DNA from: Sporosarcina obsidiansis
GTDB lineage: Bacteria > Bacillota > Bacilli > Bacillales_A > Planococcaceae
Length of the DNA: 64,000 nucleotides
Reading direction: 5' to 3'
Assembly: GCF_009651005.1 (NCBI RefSeq)
Contig: NZ_WHVW01000003.1
Location: forward strand, 165,911 to 229,910
The notes under the pieces were generated by a model. That model did not search any database. It had not been told where the DNA came from and saw only the letters and a list, made by a program, of their open reading frames with translations. The translations under genes were made by a program, and so were the position numbers. Shown here in pieces: positions 36,692 to 45,287 of the stretch (position 1 is its first letter; each line of letters begins with the position of its first letter).

Positions 36692-36738
36692 TCTACAAAT
36701 GAAATTGGAGAAGTAAGAAGAGACGAGGAGAGATGAGC

Positions 36739-37767
36739 ATGGAGAAATTTTTGAGCATAGTAGAGAAGAACCGTCATTTAATGTACGAAGAAATGAAAGA
36801 GGCAGCCGAACTGCTCTTTACAGAACAAACAGATGAGGAACTGATTATTCAGTTTTTAATTGCCCTATCTAAAAAAGGCGAAACCTCTCATGAAGTTGCC
36901 GCACTAGCAGCTGTCATGAAGTCATACGCTATCGATTTTGCTCCAACTGCCGCGCGATATTTAGACAACTGCGGAACAGGCGGAGACGGAGTGAATACAT
37001 TTAACATCAGCACGACCGCTGCCTTCGTGCTAGCAGGTGCAGGCGTACAAGTTGCGAAGCACGGAAATCGAAAAATATCTAGCGCGGCAGGCAGCCAGGA
37101 TGTACTCGATGCACTTGGTATTCATTCGGAGTATCAAGTAAGTGACATGCAACAGTTATTGGAGCAGGAAGGCATTGCGTTCTTATTTGCGCCCGCCATT
37201 CATCCGAAAATGAAGCGGATGGGTGCGATCCGAAATAAAATCGGCAAGCCGACGATCTTTAACTTAGTCGGTCCCTTGACGAATCCGGTATCACTAGAGA
37301 CACAATTCACGGGCATCAATCGTCCAGATTTCATTATGGAATATGCTTCTGTCCTGCGTATGCTTGGTCGGGAGCGCGCGATTGTTGTAAGTGGTGCAGG
37401 TGGCATGGATGAAGCTTCTCTTGCGGGACAGAACGAATTTGTCCTATTGGATCATGGGGATTTGATTCCATTTTCATTGACAGCAGATGATGTGGGATTG
37501 GAATATGCCCCACTGTCTGCAATTAAAGGTGGAAATGCCGTAGAAAACGCAGCGACTACTCGAGCGATTTTAAATGGAGAACGGGGTCCTAAGTTTGACA
37601 CGGTTGTTTTAAATGCAGGCATCGGTTTATTTGCGAATGGTCAAGTGACAACGATACAAGAAGGGGTTAAACGCGCGATCGACAGCATTTTATCCGGAAA
37701 AGCACTAGAAAAATTAGAGGCCGTTGTCGCATTTAGCGAAACAATTCGGCAGAAGGCGGTTGTCTGA
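36739..37767 (+). CDS. trpD: Anthranilate phosphoribosyltransferase
   Basis: 342 residues. It joins anthranilate and PRPP to phosphoribosylanthranilate. Conserved segments are the PRPP loop CGTGGDGVNTFNIST, KHGNRKISSAAGSQDVLDALG and the anthranilate-binding HPKMKRMGAIRNKIGKPTIFNLVGPLTNP. ATG 36739 is 8 bases from GAGGAG; ATG 36733 is too close. There are 47 bases between the trpE stop and this start, too few for trpG. The stop overlaps the trpC start. Confidence 0.97.
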   Translation: MEKFLSIVEKNRHLMYEEMKEAAELLFTEQTDEELIIQFLIALSKKGETSHEVAALAAVMKSYAIDFAPTAARYLDNCGTGGDGVNTFNISTTAAFVLAGAGVQVAKHGNRKISSAAGSQDVLDALGIHSEYQVSDMQQLLEQEGIAFLFAPAIHPKMKRMGAIRNKIGKPTIFNLVGPLTNPVSLETQFTGINRPDFIMEYASVLRMLGRERAIVVSGAGGMDEASLAGQNEFVLLDHGDLIPFSLTADDVGLEYAPLSAIKGGNAVENAATTRAILNGERGPKFDTVVLNAGIGLFANGQVTTIQEGVKRAIDSILSGKALEKLEAVVAFSETIRQKAVV

Positions 37768-38555
37768 TGACGATTTTAGATAAAATTATTGCACAGAAGA
37801 AAATAGAAGTAGAACAGCTACTTGCGAGCAATGCAACATTTCCCGAAAGAGAAATCAAGCGTCCGTCGTTGTACGAGACACTGCGAAAAGCGGAACAACT
37901 TCAAGTTATATCCGAAATGAAACGGGCATCCCCTTCAAAAGGATTAATCGCAGAGGGAGCAAATCCTGTGAAACAAGCGACCGCTTATTATGAAGCAGGA
38001 GCTGCATGTATTTCTGTACTGACAGACCGCGAGTTTTTTAAAGGTTCATTTGAAGACTTGGCAGCTGTGGCAGAAGCAGTTCCTATCGCGCTGTTATGTA
38101 AGGATTTTATGATCCATCCGATTCAGATTGATCAAGCGAAGAGTGCGGGTGCATCTGTTATTTTATTAATTGTGGCGGCGTTAGATGATGAAACGCTTGG
38201 AAGTCTATACACGTACGCGAATGAACGTGGACTGGATGTGCTGGTAGAAGTGCATAACGTGCAGGAATTACATCGTGCATTGGCAATCGATGCGAAAATC
38301 ATTGGTGTCAATAATCGCGATTTGCATACATTTGAAGTGGATTTAGCGCAGACCGAGCTGATCGCGGAGCAATTTCCGTTCGATGAAGAGCGTGTTTTCA
38401 TCAGTGAAAGTGGAATCTGGGGACCCCAAGATGCAGAGCGTGCAGCGAAAGCAGGAGCGAGTGCCGTGTTGGTTGGGGAGTCGTTGATGCGTAGTGATTC
38501 GGTGAAAGATGCACTGCAGGCGTTACAAGTGGAAAAGCAAGGAGTCCGTTCATGA
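37767..38555 (+). CDS. trpC: Indole-3-glycerol-phosphate synthase
   Basis: A 262-residue TIM-barrel enzyme that closes the indole ring. Diagnostic segments are ISEMKRASPSKGLI, IALLCKDFMIHPIQI (catalytic Lys), GVNNRDLHTFEVDL and ISESGIWGPQDA. It starts at ATG 37767, overlapping the trpD stop by one base, and its end overlaps trpF by four bases. It is a single-function protein, not fused to trpF as in enteric bacteria. Confidence 0.97.
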   Translation: MTILDKIIAQKKIEVEQLLASNATFPEREIKRPSLYETLRKAEQLQVISEMKRASPSKGLIAEGANPVKQATAYYEAGAACISVLTDREFFKGSFEDLAAVAEAVPIALLCKDFMIHPIQIDQAKSAGASVILLIVAALDDETLGSLYTYANERGLDVLVEVHNVQELHRALAIDAKIIGVNNRDLHTFEVDLAQTELIAEQFPFDEERVFISESGIWGPQDAERAAKAGASAVLVGESLMRSDSVKDALQALQVEKQGVRS

Positions 38556-39187
38556 CGTTAGTGAAAATTTGCGGCTTGATGCAGCCAAAACATGTGCAGG
38601 TAGCGGTAGACTCGGGGGCGGACGCAATTGGGTTCGTCTTCGCACCAAGTCGTCGCGAGGTAACGATTGAGCAGGCGGCAGAACTTGCGACGTTAATTCC
38701 GAGTTCTGTTTTGAAAATCGGTGTGTTTGTGGATGCTTCAAAAGAGCAATTGCAACGGACGTTCAAAGAAGTGCCCTTAGATTTCATTCAATATCATGGG
38801 GATGAATCTCCAGAATTTATTCGAGAAGTAGGTTTGCCGTCCATTAAAGCATTGGCTATTCGAAATGAAGAGGACGCGAAACGAGCAGCTTTGTATGAGG
38901 TGGATTACTTTTTATTTGATACACCCGGCGTGGAATATAAAGGCGGCAGCGGTCGGACATTTGATTGGTCGTTGTTGGAAGATACAGGCGTCTCACGAGA
39001 ACAGACTATATTGGCGGGTGGTTTGCATGCAGAGAACGTGCAGGAAGCCATTGAGCAAGTGAATCCGCATATGGTCGATGTATCGAGTGGAGTGGAAATT
39101 AATAAACAAAAAGATGAGGAACGTATTCGGACGTTTATTCACATAGCGAAAGGTAGGAGTGAACAAGATGCAAACTACAGAAACTAA
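38552..39187 (+). CDS. trpF: Phosphoribosylanthranilate isomerase
   Basis: A 211-residue TIM barrel that isomerises phosphoribosylanthranilate. It has the KICGLM start with the catalytic Cys, [42 protein letters not shown] with the catalytic Asp, [10 protein letters not shown] and VDVSSGVE. It overlaps trpC by ATGA. The last 20 bases overlap the trpB start, so the genes are tightly coupled. Confidence 0.96.
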   Translation: MTLVKICGLMQPKHVQVAVDSGADAIGFVFAPSRREVTIEQAAELATLIPSSVLKIGVFVDASKEQLQRTFKEVPLDFIQYHGDESPEFIREVGLPSIKALAIRNEEDAKRAALYEVDYFLFDTPGVEYKGGSGRTFDWSLLEDTGVSREQTILAGGLHAENVQEAIEQVNPHMVDVSSGVEINKQKDEERIRTFIHIAKGRSEQDANYRN

Positions 39188-40358
39188 AGGACGTTACGGG
39201 AAATTCGGGGGGCAATTTGTTCCTGAGACCTTAATGACGGCATTACAGGAATTGGAAGTAGCTTATGAGGAAGCGCAACAAGATCCTGCGTTTACCGAGG
39301 AACTGAATTACTATTTAAAAGACTTTGTTGGCCGGGAGAATCCGCTATTTTTGGCAGAGCGTCTGACGAAGCATGCAGGCGGTGCGAAGATTTATTTAAA
39401 GCGTGAAGATTTGAATCATACAGGCGCACATAAAATCAATAATTCATTGGGACAGGCGTTGCTTGCGATTCGTATGGGGAAAAAGAAAATTGTTGCAGAA
39501 ACAGGTGCTGGTCAGCACGGGGTAGCAACGGCCACAGCTTGTGCGCTACTTGGTTTAGAGTGTGTCGTTTTCATGGGTAAAGAGGATGTTCGCCGTCAGG
39601 AATTAAACGTATTCCGTATGGAGTTGCTTGGAACGAAAGTTGTCTCCGTTGATAAAGGAGCGGGAACGTTAAAGGATGCCGTGAACGAAGCACTACGTTA
39701 TTGGGTATCGAATGTAGAGGATACACATTATATACTCGGATCAGCACTTGGACCGCATCCATTTCCACAAATTGTTCGTGATTTTCAATGTGTAATCGGC
39801 AATGAAACAAAACAGCAAATTGTGGAGAAGGAAGGGCGTCTTCCGGATGCAGTAGTTGCATGTATCGGTGGCGGCAGTAACGCGATTGGCATGTTCCATC
39901 CATTTGTCGACGATGAAGACGTCAAATTGTACGGTGTCGAAGCAGCGGGTAGTGGCATTTCGACAGGGAAACATGCGGCAGCGATTGCGGGAAATCAAGA
40001 AGGTGTATTACACGGTGCCTATATGTATGTACTACAAGACGAAGATGGTTTCATTCAGGAAGCCCATTCAATTTCGGCTGGACTGGACTATCCAGCAGTA
40101 GGACCTGAGCATTGTCATTTACATGATATTAAGCGAGTTCAATACGATTCCGTGACGGACCAACAAGCATTGGAAGGTTTGCAGTTATTATCACGTGTGG
40201 AGGGTATTATTCCTGCTCTTGAAAGTGCGCACGCTGTCTATTATGCTGTGCAGCTAGCTAAAGAAATGAAAGAAGAAGAAATTCTAGTCATTTGTTTGTC
40301 GGGGCGCGGAGATAAAGATGTCCAAACTGTACGGGATGCGTTAGGAGGCCAAGCGTAA
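39168..40358 (+). CDS. trpB: Tryptophan synthase beta chain
   Basis: 396 residues. A PLP enzyme that condenses indole and serine. The PLP lysine is in [15 protein letters not shown], and the catalytic Glu and substrate loop lie in [14 protein letters not shown]. The phosphate-binding [10 protein letters not shown] and the terminal CLSGRGDKD are typical. A GTG at 39159 is in frame but directly abuts TAGGAG; ATG 39168 ([17 protein letters not shown]) is the proper start. This is the TrpB1 type that pairs with TrpA. Confidence 0.97.
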   Translation: MQTTETKGRYGKFGGQFVPETLMTALQELEVAYEEAQQDPAFTEELNYYLKDFVGRENPLFLAERLTKHAGGAKIYLKREDLNHTGAHKINNSLGQALLAIRMGKKKIVAETGAGQHGVATATACALLGLECVVFMGKEDVRRQELNVFRMELLGTKVVSVDKGAGTLKDAVNEALRYWVSNVEDTHYILGSALGPHPFPQIVRDFQCVIGNETKQQIVEKEGRLPDAVVACIGGGSNAIGMFHPFVDDEDVKLYGVEAAGSGISTGKHAAAIAGNQEGVLHGAYMYVLQDEDGFIQEAHSISAGLDYPAVGPEHCHLHDIKRVQYDSVTDQQALEGLQLLSRVEGIIPALESAHAVYYAVQLAKEMKEEEILVICLSGRGDKDVQTVRDALGGQA

Positions 40359-41149
40359 TGACAAAACTACAAGTGAGACAAGCCATTGAGCAATGTAATG
40401 AACGCGGTGATAAGGCGTTTGTTCCGTATATCATGGCAGGCGATGGTGGTTTGCAAACGTTGAAAGAAAATATTTTATTCTTGCAAGAGGCAGGCACGAC
40501 TGCGATTGAAGTCGGCATTCCCTTTTCTGATCCTGTAGCAGACGGTGAAGTAATTCAGCAAGCGGGTGAGCGTGCGTTAGCAGAGGGCATAACGCTACGC
40601 AAAGTGATTAATGAACTTGCTTCGTTTAAGGAAGAAGTAACGGTTCCTCTTGTTATCATGACGTATTTGAATCCTGTGCTGAGCTACGGTTTGCAAGCGA
40701 TCGCAGCAGACTGTGAAAAAAGCGGAGTATATGGTTTAATCGTGCCAGATCTGCCACTAGAGGAAAGTGACTTGCTGAAAGATGCCCTAAAAAATAGTGA
40801 GGTTGCATTAATTCAACTCGTTTCTTTGACGAGTCCTGCAGAACGCATTCAAGCGATTGCACAAGCAGCTGAAGGATTTATCTACGCTGTTACAGTAAAT
40901 GGAATTACAGGCGTTCGTGATTCATTTACGGAAGGATTGGAAGGTCATTTACAACGGTTGAAGGCAGCAAGCTCCGTTCCAGTGTTAGCGGGATTTGGGA
41001 TTTCTACTCCTGAACATGTGCAATCATTAGGCGCATTGGCGGATGGGGTCATTGTCGGAAGTGCAATCGTGACTGCGCTTCATAAAGGAGATTTCGCATC
41101 GGTTCGCACGTTGATTGATGCATCAAAGAATCAAGTTACGTCAATATAA
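40358..41149 (+). CDS. trpA: Tryptophan synthase alpha chain
   Basis: A 263-residue TIM barrel that splits indole-glycerol phosphate and passes indole to TrpB. The catalytic Glu is in AIEVGIPFSDPVADGEVIQ and the catalytic Asp in GLIVPDLPLEES; GFGISTPEHV forms the phosphate site. It begins within the trpB stop (TAATG). Last gene of the operon. Confidence 0.97.
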   Translation: MTKLQVRQAIEQCNERGDKAFVPYIMAGDGGLQTLKENILFLQEAGTTAIEVGIPFSDPVADGEVIQQAGERALAEGITLRKVINELASFKEEVTVPLVIMTYLNPVLSYGLQAIAADCEKSGVYGLIVPDLPLEESDLLKDALKNSEVALIQLVSLTSPAERIQAIAQAAEGFIYAVTVNGITGVRDSFTEGLEGHLQRLKAASSVPVLAGFGISTPEHVQSLGALADGVIVGSAIVTALHKGDFASVRTLIDASKNQVTSI

Positions 41150-41155
41150 TAGTAG

Positions 41156-41193
41156 ACCGAATGACTGGGGAAGTTCAGTTGTTCGGTTTTTTT
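41156..41193 (+). terminator. Terminator of the trp operon
   Basis: ACCGAA...ACTG pairs with CAGT...TTCGGT (two-base internal loop), followed by seven or more T's. Confidence 0.8.
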
Positions 41194-41215
41194 ATTGGCA
41201 ATACGATGTCGGTGG

Positions 41216-41352
41216 TGCGAGCGAAAGTCTTGGTGCACCGCGCAAATCAGGAACTGGACAGCGCCAAACGTCTTGAGAACCGAGCGTAAAAACCTGCAAC
41301 CGAGCCAAACCTCAACTGCACCGCGCGAAACAATCTCCCAAACCGTCCACAG
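41216..41352 (-). repeat. Degenerate 21-bp tandem array, locus A
   Basis: Six to seven units with an ACCGMGCSAAA-type core on the plus strand. Core starts are 41216, 41237, 41258, 41279, 41299 and 41320, with a weak one at 41342, so the spacing is 21, 21, 21, 20, 21 and 22. Between cores the sequence is variable. Read on the minus strand the core is TTTSGCKCGGT, the same as in the array at 50122-50258. No conserved reading frame runs through it. It fills most of the gap between the trp and dpp-type operons. Confidence 0.75.
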
Positions 41353-41435
41353 AAACTAAAACGTGGATAACTTTTTAAAAAACCACGCATAATTTCCCAC
41401 TATTTATTCACACTATCCGCAAAGGAGTTGATGGT

Positions 41436-42464
41436 GTGGAGGATAACTTGCTAACTATCCACAATCTCCGGACATCTTTTCGAATTCACGATGAATTTCA
41501 TCCAGCAGTAGATGGTATATCGCTAACTATCCACAAAAATGAAGTACTGGCCATCGTAGGCGAATCGGGCTGTGGAAAGAGTGCGCTTGCTTTGTCGATC
41601 CTGGGCTTGCATCCACCTGAACGAACAAAAATAGAAGGAACAATTGAGTTCCAAGGACAGAATCTGCTACAACTATCTACAGCCGAACTCAATCAAATTC
41701 GCGGAAAACGGCTCGCAATGATTTTCCAAGATCCGATGACGGCATTGCATCCATTGATGATCATTGGGCGACAAATTGAAGAACCGATGAAATATCATTT
41801 GACTTTATCCACAAAAGAGAAGAAACAGCGGGCACTTCAGTTGCTCGAAAGAGTGGGTATTCACAATAATGAACAAGTCTATCAACAATATCCCCATGAA
41901 TTGTCCGGTGGGATGAGACAGCGGGTATTGATTGCGATGGCATTGGCTTGTGATCCCGAACTATTAATTGCAGATGAGCCAACGACTGCACTAGATGTAA
42001 CAATCCAAGCACAGATTATGGAATTAATGAAAGAGTTGCAACGTCAATCGCAAGCAGGGATTTTATTGATCACACATGACTTAGGTGTAGTAGCGGAAAT
42101 GGCGGATCGTGTGGCGGTTATGTACGCAGGGGAAATTGTGGAGTTAGCGCCGATTCATACGTTATTCCATAATCCACTTCATCCCTACACACGTTCACTT
42201 CTTCATTCACTGCCATCTTCATTCGGTCAAAAGGGGAGACTGCATGTCATTGAGGGCATGGTTCCAGCCATTGAACATCTGAAACGAAGTGGCTGCCGTT
42301 TTGCACCTCGTATTCCGTGGATTTCAAATGAATTACATGAAGTCAATCCAGTCTTGCATGAAATTGCGCCACAACATTTCGTCCGCTGTGTCTGCCATCA
42401 GCACTTCTACTTGCCCACGGAAAGAATAGGAGACGAAATAAATGCCTCTATTACAGCTACGTGA
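41436..42464 (+). CDS. Peptide ABC transporter ATPase, DppD/OppD type
   Basis: 342 residues. Walker [11 protein letters not shown], signature [13 protein letters not shown], Walker [13 protein letters not shown], and a C-terminal oligopeptide-transporter domain ([12 protein letters not shown]) with a Cys cluster near the end (RFAPR, then VRCVCHQ) as in Opp/Dpp ATPases that carry an iron-sulfur cluster. The GTG at 41436 is 8 bases from AAAGGAG. First gene of a five-gene peptide transporter (two ATPases, two permeases, lipoprotein) followed by ykfABC. Murein peptides are the likely cargo, from the context. Confidence 0.92.
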   Translation: MEDNLLTIHNLRTSFRIHDEFHPAVDGISLTIHKNEVLAIVGESGCGKSALALSILGLHPPERTKIEGTIEFQGQNLLQLSTAELNQIRGKRLAMIFQDPMTALHPLMIIGRQIEEPMKYHLTLSTKEKKQRALQLLERVGIHNNEQVYQQYPHELSGGMRQRVLIAMALACDPELLIADEPTTALDVTIQAQIMELMKELQRQSQAGILLITHDLGVVAEMADRVAVMYAGEIVELAPIHTLFHNPLHPYTRSLLHSLPSSFGQKGRLHVIEGMVPAIEHLKRSGCRFAPRIPWISNELHEVNPVLHEIAPQHFVRCVCHQHFYLPTERIGDEINASITAT

Positions 42465-43368
42465 TGTAACCGTTCAATTTACTAAGACAGCGGGATGTTT
42501 GAGACGAACGATGCCTACTCCACCTGTTGTCGATCAGTTGAGCTTGCAGCTTCATCAAGGGGAAATGTATGGACTTGTTGGGGAATCAGGTTGTGGAAAA
42601 TCGACGACAGCCCGAGCGATTATGGGGTTGAACCAGTTAGCGAAAGGACAAATTTTATTCCAAGGCGACGATTTGTCCAAAATGCATCGGTCTTCTCGTA
42701 AATTGCGAATGAAAGAGATCCAAATGATCTTTCAAGATCCTTATTCTTCGTTAAATCCACGAAAAAATGTCTGGAATATTATTGCGGAGCCGTTGCGTAA
42801 TTTCGAACGGCTTACAAGAGCAGAGGAATTAAAGAAAGTACAAGAATTGGTGGAGCGAGTGGGCTTGAATGCTGAATCGATTTATCAATATCCACATCAA
42901 TTTTCAGGGGGGCAGCGACAGCGGATAGGAATTGCTCGTGCACTCGCTTTACGCCCTCAGTTACTCATTGCGGATGAGCCGGTGTCTGCTCTCGATGTAT
43001 CGGTACAGGCGCAAGTATTAAATTTCATGAAGGAAATCCAAGAAGAGTTTGACTTGACGATGCTCTTTATCTCGCATGACTTAGGAATTGTCCGCCACAT
43101 GTGTGACCGGATCGGCATCATGTACAAAGGACGGCTCGTGGAGGAAGGTACGATTCAAGACATTTACGAGCGGCCGAGTCATTTGTATACAAAGCGATTA
43201 TTAGCCGCGATGCCTGAAATGAATCCTGAAAAAAGACTAGAAAAAATGAAGCAACGTTTTCGAATAAATGAAGAATATGAATTGGCCAATGAGCAATTTT
43301 TTGATTCGTCAGGTCGCGTAGTCGAGATGCGGAAGATCACAGATACACACTGGGCAGCGTTGAAGTGA
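42442..43368 (+). CDS. Peptide ABC transporter ATPase, DppF/OppF type
   Basis: 308 residues. Walker [11 protein letters not shown]-loop MIFQDPYSSLNPRKN, signature FSGGQRQRIGIARAL, Walker B LLIADEPVSALD, then the short Opp C-terminal domain (RPSHLYTKRLLAAMPEMNP). It overlaps the DppD-type gene by 23 bases and has its own ATAGGAG site. It forms the ATPase heterodimer with the preceding protein. Confidence 0.93.
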   Translation: MPLLQLRDVTVQFTKTAGCLRRTMPTPPVVDQLSLQLHQGEMYGLVGESGCGKSTTARAIMGLNQLAKGQILFQGDDLSKMHRSSRKLRMKEIQMIFQDPYSSLNPRKNVWNIIAEPLRNFERLTRAEELKKVQELVERVGLNAESIYQYPHQFSGGQRQRIGIARALALRPQLLIADEPVSALDVSVQAQVLNFMKEIQEEFDLTMLFISHDLGIVRHMCDRIGIMYKGRLVEEGTIQDIYERPSHLYTKRLLAAMPEMNPEKRLEKMKQRFRINEEYELANEQFFDSSGRVVEMRKITDTHWAALK

Positions 43369-43381
43369 GGAGGTAAGAAAT

Positions 43382-44350
43382 TTGCTGATGTTTATTGTAA
43401 GAAGGATCTTACTGATGATACCTCAACTTCTATTATTAAGTATTCTTATTTTCTTTTTGGCTAAGCAGATGCCAGGTGATGCGGTCACTGGAGCATTTAT
43501 GGGGAAACCTAATGTGTCTGCTGAACAAATGGAGAAGATTCGGGAGCAGCACGGTTTGAATGATCCGTGGATCGTGCAATATGGACGATGGATCGGTGAT
43601 GCGATTCAAGGTGATTTTGGACAGTCGTTTGTTCACAAGCAGCCGGTTACGCAGCTGTTGGCAGGTCGAATTGGAAATACAATCTGGTTGTCAGTGGCCA
43701 CACTGGTTGTCACGTATGTAATTGCAATTCCGCTTGGTATGATTGCAGGTAGATGGACAGGGAGTTGGGCGGATCAATTCATTGTGACGTATAACTATGT
43801 TTCATTTGCGACGCCAGTGTTTGTCTTCGCCTTACTGATGCTGTATGTGTTCGGTTTTGTGTTGAATTGGTTTCCGAGTGGAGGCAGTGTTGATATTCGG
43901 ATCGAAGAAGGTACTGCGGAGTACGTGTGGGACAGGTTGAAACATTTAGTGCTGCCTGTGTTGTCAGGTTCGTTGCTACTGACCTATTCGACTGTGCAGT
44001 ATTTACGTAATGAAATTATTGAAACGAAAATGAAAGATTTCGTGAAGACGGCTCGTGCGAAAGGGGTACCGGAACATGCGGTGTATAGGCGACACGTGTT
44101 ACGGCATTCGATTTTGCCGATTGCTGCATTTTTAGGATATGAAATTACTGGCTTAATTGCAGGGTCAGTATTTATTGAAACGATTTTTAGCTATCCGGGG
44201 CTCGGACGGCTCTTTATCGATTCCATCATGACTAGGGATTTTACAGTAGTGACCGCACTTGTTCTCATTTCAGGAGCAGCGGTCATTGTAGGAACGATGT
44301 TGTCAGATATTATTTTGCGCATGGTGGACCCGCGGATTCGTCTCGGATGA
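43382..44350 (+). CDS. Peptide ABC transporter permease, DppB/OppB type
   Basis: 322 residues and about six membrane helices. Typical N-terminus FIVRRILLMIPQLLLLSILIF and the EAA loop VKTARAKGVPEHAVYRRHVLRHSILP that contacts the ATPase. TTG 43382 lies at normal distance from GAGGAGG; ATG 43388 is an alternative. It pairs with the next gene to form the channel. Confidence 0.92.
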   Translation: MLMFIVRRILLMIPQLLLLSILIFFLAKQMPGDAVTGAFMGKPNVSAEQMEKIREQHGLNDPWIVQYGRWIGDAIQGDFGQSFVHKQPVTQLLAGRIGNTIWLSVATLVVTYVIAIPLGMIAGRWTGSWADQFIVTYNYVSFATPVFVFALLMLYVFGFVLNWFPSGGSVDIRIEEGTAEYVWDRLKHLVLPVLSGSLLLTYSTVQYLRNEIIETKMKDFVKTARAKGVPEHAVYRRHVLRHSILPIAAFLGYEITGLIAGSVFIETIFSYPGLGRLFIDSIMTRDFTVVTALVLISGAAVIVGTMLSDIILRMVDPRIRLG

Positions 44351-44373
44351 ACGGGTGAGGAGGAGTGATGAGG

Positions 44374-45273
44374 ATGAGACTTTCTGATGAAGCAATGCGA
44401 CAGGCAAAAGCGGGGAATCGCTCCTTCTTATCAACGGTGTGGCGGGAAATCCGCCATGATCGGATGGCGTTGATTTCAACGTTCTTGCTAATTTGCATAA
44501 TAGGTATCGCTTATCTTTCACCTCTCTTCCTTTCAATAGACCGCGTGACGAGAATCGAGCTATCCAGTATTTATTTGGCACCGTCTGCTACGCACTGGCT
44601 AGGGACGGATGACGGGGGGCGTGATGTCTTTGGTCAGTTGTTGCTCGGTGCGCGGAACTCGTTCACGATCGGTGTTTGCGTTACGTTGCTTGCCAGTTTA
44701 TATGGGTTGACGATTGGCTTGATTGCTGGATATTACGGTGGTATCGTCGATCAAATCATTTGTCGAATACTCGATTTCCTAATGATTTTACCGTCATTAA
44801 TGATCATTATTGTGTTTGTGGTGATGGTACCTAATTATAACGTGTTTAGTTTCATTCTCATCATGAGTGTCTTCGCCTGGTTCGGCAAAGCGCGTCTCAT
44901 TCGATCGAGGGGGCTAGCGGAACGGGAGTTGGATTATATTCATGCTTCCAAGACGCTTGGGACACCAGGATGGAAGATTATGCTGTTTGAAATGCTGCCA
45001 AATTTGAGCTCGTTGATAATTGTGAATATGACGCTGACGTTGGCGGGGAATATTGGACTTGAAACGGGATTGACATTTCTTGGATTTGGGTTGCCGTCCG
45101 GAACGCCTTCCTTGGGAACATTAATTGCGTTAGCGAAAAATCCTGATATTGTCCAAAATAAGTGGTGGGTTTGGCTGCCTGCTGCGTTACTTATTTTAGT
45201 TATCATGCTGTGCATTAATTACATCGGTCAAGCAGTAAAGAGGGCTTCGGATGCTAGACAGCGAGCTGCATAA
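44374..45273 (+). CDS. Peptide ABC transporter permease, DppC/OppC type
   Basis: About 299 residues with an N-terminal cytoplasmic segment, the typical HWLGTDDGGRDVFGQLLLGARNSF stretch and an EAA loop DYIHASKTLGTPGWKIMLFEMLPN. GTG 44365 and ATG 44368 are too near GAGGAGGAG; ATG 44374 has a 9-base spacer. It is the second channel subunit. Confidence 0.92.
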   Translation: MRLSDEAMRQAKAGNRSFLSTVWREIRHDRMALISTFLLICIIGIAYLSPLFLSIDRVTRIELSSIYLAPSATHWLGTDDGGRDVFGQLLLGARNSFTIGVCVTLLASLYGLTIGLIAGYYGGIVDQIICRILDFLMILPSLMIIIVFVVMVPNYNVFSFILIMSVFAWFGKARLIRSRGLAERELDYIHASKTLGTPGWKIMLFEMLPNLSSLIIVNMTLTLAGNIGLETGLTFLGFGLPSGTPSLGTLIALAKNPDIVQNKWWVWLPAALLILVIMLCINYIGQAVKRASDARQRAA

Positions 45274-45287
45274 AGGAGGAGAACCGT

